16,920 nt of DNA from NCBI GenBank assembly GCA_034429975.1, contig DAOUFM010000080.1, positions 1 through 16,920 of the forward strand. The letters run 5' to 3'. The stretch's first letter is position 1, and the number at the start of each line of letters is the position of its first letter. The notes beneath the pieces were generated by a model. That model had not been told where the DNA came from and searched no databases. It saw only the letters and a list, made by a program, of their open reading frames with translations. This stretch comes from UBA6170 sp034429975 (GTDB taxonomy: Bacteria > Chloroflexota > Anaerolineae > Anaerolineales > Anaerolineaceae). The position numbers were made by a program, and so were the translations under genes. This document shows positions 15,772-16,920 of this stretch, one piece after another.

Positions 15772-15786
15772 TATAATTTACCTCCT
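15772..15786 (-). promoter_or_regulatory. Perfect Shine-Dalgarno before an ATA codon
   Basis: AGGAGG at 15786-15781 is the best ribosome-binding site in the window. Six bases later is ATA (15774-15772), in frame with the membrane protein, preceded in frame by a TAA. Starting there would add 15 residues before the TTG (beginning METIQSSLQV). No ATG, GTG or TTG lies within reach of this site. Confidence 0.5.
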
Positions 15787-15806
15787 GGTATATACGAATA
15801 ATTAAT

Positions 15807-16025
15807 CTATTGATTGGTTCCCAAAGTGAGTTCATAAGGCAAAGAGATTGCTTCAGTTGGGCAAATCATTTCACAAATCCCACAATAGGTGCAGGCTTGT
15901 GGCTTTGCAACCACTGCTACGCTACCTGAAAGCGCCAGGGTAGCGGTTGGACAGGCTGTAATACAGGCACCGCAGCCGGTACATTTTATTTGATCAATTA
16001 TCGGGAGCCAAATTTCTTGAGCCAT
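15807..16025 (-). CDS. Dicluster 4Fe-4S ferredoxin-like protein
   Basis: A 72-residue bacterial-type ferredoxin with two CxxCxxCxxxCP motifs, C15/18/21/25 and C45/48/51/55, each able to hold a 4Fe-4S cluster for low-potential electron transfer. A longer frame begins at the ATG at 16079, but the predicted promoter start is near 16076, which would leave that codon outside the transcript. The residues before MAQEIW are also unlike a ferredoxin. I therefore place the start at 16025, with a GGA 7 bases upstream. First gene of a four-gene operon, probably the electron donor or acceptor for the membrane protein next to it. Confidence 0.88.
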   Translation of the reverse strand: MAQEIWLPIIDQIKCTGCGACITACPTATLALSGSVAVVAKPQACTYCGICEMICPTEAISLPYELTLGTNQ

Positions 16026-16082
16026 TCTGTTTTCCAATCCTAAATTCAAAAAATGATGATTCTCACACCAATTCATCACGAA

Positions 16083-16125
16083 ATTTTAACGAAAAAATCA
16101 ATTATTTGCCTTGATCTATATCAAG
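16083..16125 (-). promoter_or_regulatory. FNR/DNR-type box and -10 of the ferredoxin operon
   Basis: TTGATCTATATCAA at 16111-16124 is an exact match to the FNR/DNR consensus TTGAT-N4-ATCAA, extended to CTTGAT/ATCAAG. On the minus strand TAAAAT lies at 16088-16083. If this is the -10, the start is near 16076 and the box centre is at -41.5, the standard class II activation distance. The adjacent Crp/Fnr regulator is the obvious candidate binder. Confidence 0.75.
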
Positions 16126-16194
16126 TTATGAGAAAACATTTTCCTGACAACGCCAAAAAGGAAAGATATGGACTTTATCAACAAATCGATTGGG

Positions 16195-16866
16195 TCAAAG
16201 TTGGGCAATTCCCCTTAATATTTCCAGATTAACTATAACGATCCGGTGGCGGTTAAATTGAATTGCTCCAGCCGTTTCCAAATGGCGTAAAGAGCGGCTG
16301 ATCGATTCGGGTGTGGTGGCCAGGTGATTGGCGACCATCACTCTGGTGATTGCTGGGTGAGAGAGAGAAGGTTGGTTAATCTGCTCCAACAAAAATCGAG
16401 CCAAACGGGATGTGATCGGTCGTAAAGCCAGATCTTCCAATTGGTTCACCAATTCGCGGGATTGTTTAACCAGTTTTTCTATCATTGCCCTGTTTAATGG
16501 CAGGTCATTCTGAAGGACTTGTTTAAAAATATCCACCGGTATCATCCAGGCTTCCGTTACAGTAACAGCCAGGGTATTGGCAACATTCGGTTGATTATCC
16601 AGTGATGCCAGCAAGTTGATCATATCTCCCGGTCCAAAAATACGCCAGATATATTCTTGCCCATCAGTTGAAGTTTTGAAGGCCTTTACGCTCCCTTTTT
16701 CGAGAATGATCAAACCGCTGGGCTGCTCACCTTCCCAAAAAATCACTTCATCCGGTTTGTAAGAATAATGTACTGCGTTTCTGGCCAACAGTTCTAAAGT
16801 AGCATTATCAGCCTGCGAAAAAGCCGGCAATTGTCGAAAAAAAGTAAAAATTTGTGCTTCTCCCAT
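16195..16866 (-). CDS. Crp/Fnr-family transcriptional regulator
   Basis: A 223-residue regulator. An N-terminal cyclic-nucleotide-binding-like domain (about 8-118, with GEQPSGLIILEKGSVKAF and FGPGDMINLL) is followed by a dimer helix (about 119-150) and a winged helix. The recognition helix reads TPESISRSL, with E187, S190 and R191 matching the E-x-x-S-R triad by which FNR-type proteins contact TTGA half-sites. There is no cysteine in the whole protein, so it has no FNR-type oxygen-sensing cluster; haem-based NO sensing (DNR type) or another effector is possible. The cAMP-binding Arg-Ser pair of Crp is not evident. No good Shine-Dalgarno precedes the ATG. It probably controls the ferredoxin operon downstream. 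Confidence 0.9.
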   Translation of the reverse strand: MGEAQIFTFFRQLPAFSQADNATLELLARNAVHYSYKPDEVIFWEGEQPSGLIILEKGSVKAFKTSTDGQEYIWRIFGPGDMINLLASLDNQPNVANTLAVTVTEAWMIPVDIFKQVLQNDLPLNRAMIEKLVKQSRELVNQLEDLALRPITSRLARFLLEQINQPSLSHPAITRVMVANHLATTPESISRSLRHLETAGAIQFNRHRIVIVNLEILRGIAQL

Positions 16867-16920
16867 GCGAAAAGGATACCAAATATTTCTTAAAATCTAT
16901 CGTTTTTATCAGGGATGTAG

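Noticed and set aside
16168..16218. 16-codon plus-strand frame with a fair AGGA site, possible leader peptide
   Set aside because: It runs into the 3' end of the regulator gene antisense, no downstream plus-strand gene exists, and no -10 lies at the right distance from the FNR box on that strand.

Overview
The window reads as chromosomal DNA of a free-living bacterium, probably anaerobic or facultative. The gene mix (AddAB, a stand-alone homocysteine methyltransferase domain, a YgeY-type M20 hydrolase, CDGSH protein, pirin, and a Crp/Fnr regulator beside a ferredoxin and a DUF2249 gene) would suit Chloroflexota, class Anaerolineae. That placement is an inference from protein style only. There is no rRNA or tRNA, insertion sequence, phage gene or CRISPR array, and about 90% of the window is coding.

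Layout. (1) Bases 1-285, minus strand: the 5' end of a membrane protein gene that runs off the left edge, behind an FNR-type promoter. (2) 554-7760, plus strand: a homocysteine S-methyltransferase gene overlaps addB, which is followed at once by addA, giving a compact repair operon. (3) 7810-10893, minus strand: a lipoprotein with its own TATAAT promoter, a small membrane protein, an M48/Ste24-type membrane protease, and ubiX. (4) 11093-14118, plus strand: a YgeY-like metallohydrolase, pirin, and a double-CDGSH iron-sulfur protein closed by a strong terminator. (5) 14282-16866, minus strand: a Crp/Fnr regulator, then an operon of dicluster ferredoxin, polytopic CopD/TMEM205-like membrane protein, TusA-like protein and DUF2249 protein.

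The most interesting part is region 5. The ferredoxin promoter has a textbook FNR/DNR box centred 41.5 bases before a predicted start site, with a well-placed TAAAAT -10 element. The adjacent regulator has the E-x-x-S-R recognition helix that reads TTGA half-sites, but no cysteine at all, so it cannot sense oxygen through an FNR-type cluster. A second TTGA-N6-TCAA box with the same 41.5-base geometry precedes the partial membrane gene at the far left, so both ends of the window may belong to one regulon. The operon joins an electron carrier, a membrane protein with paired His repeats and a Cys-rich tail, and two small sulfur/redox-associated proteins. This suggests an uncharacterised anaerobic or nitrosative-stress redox module.

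Several translation starts are refined from promoter and ribosome-binding-site evidence: ferredoxin at 16025, ubiX at a TTG at 10893, addB at a TTG at 1431, the M20 gene at 11093, and the lipoprotein at 8406. The membrane protein of region 5 has a perfect Shine-Dalgarno sequence in front of an ATA codon.
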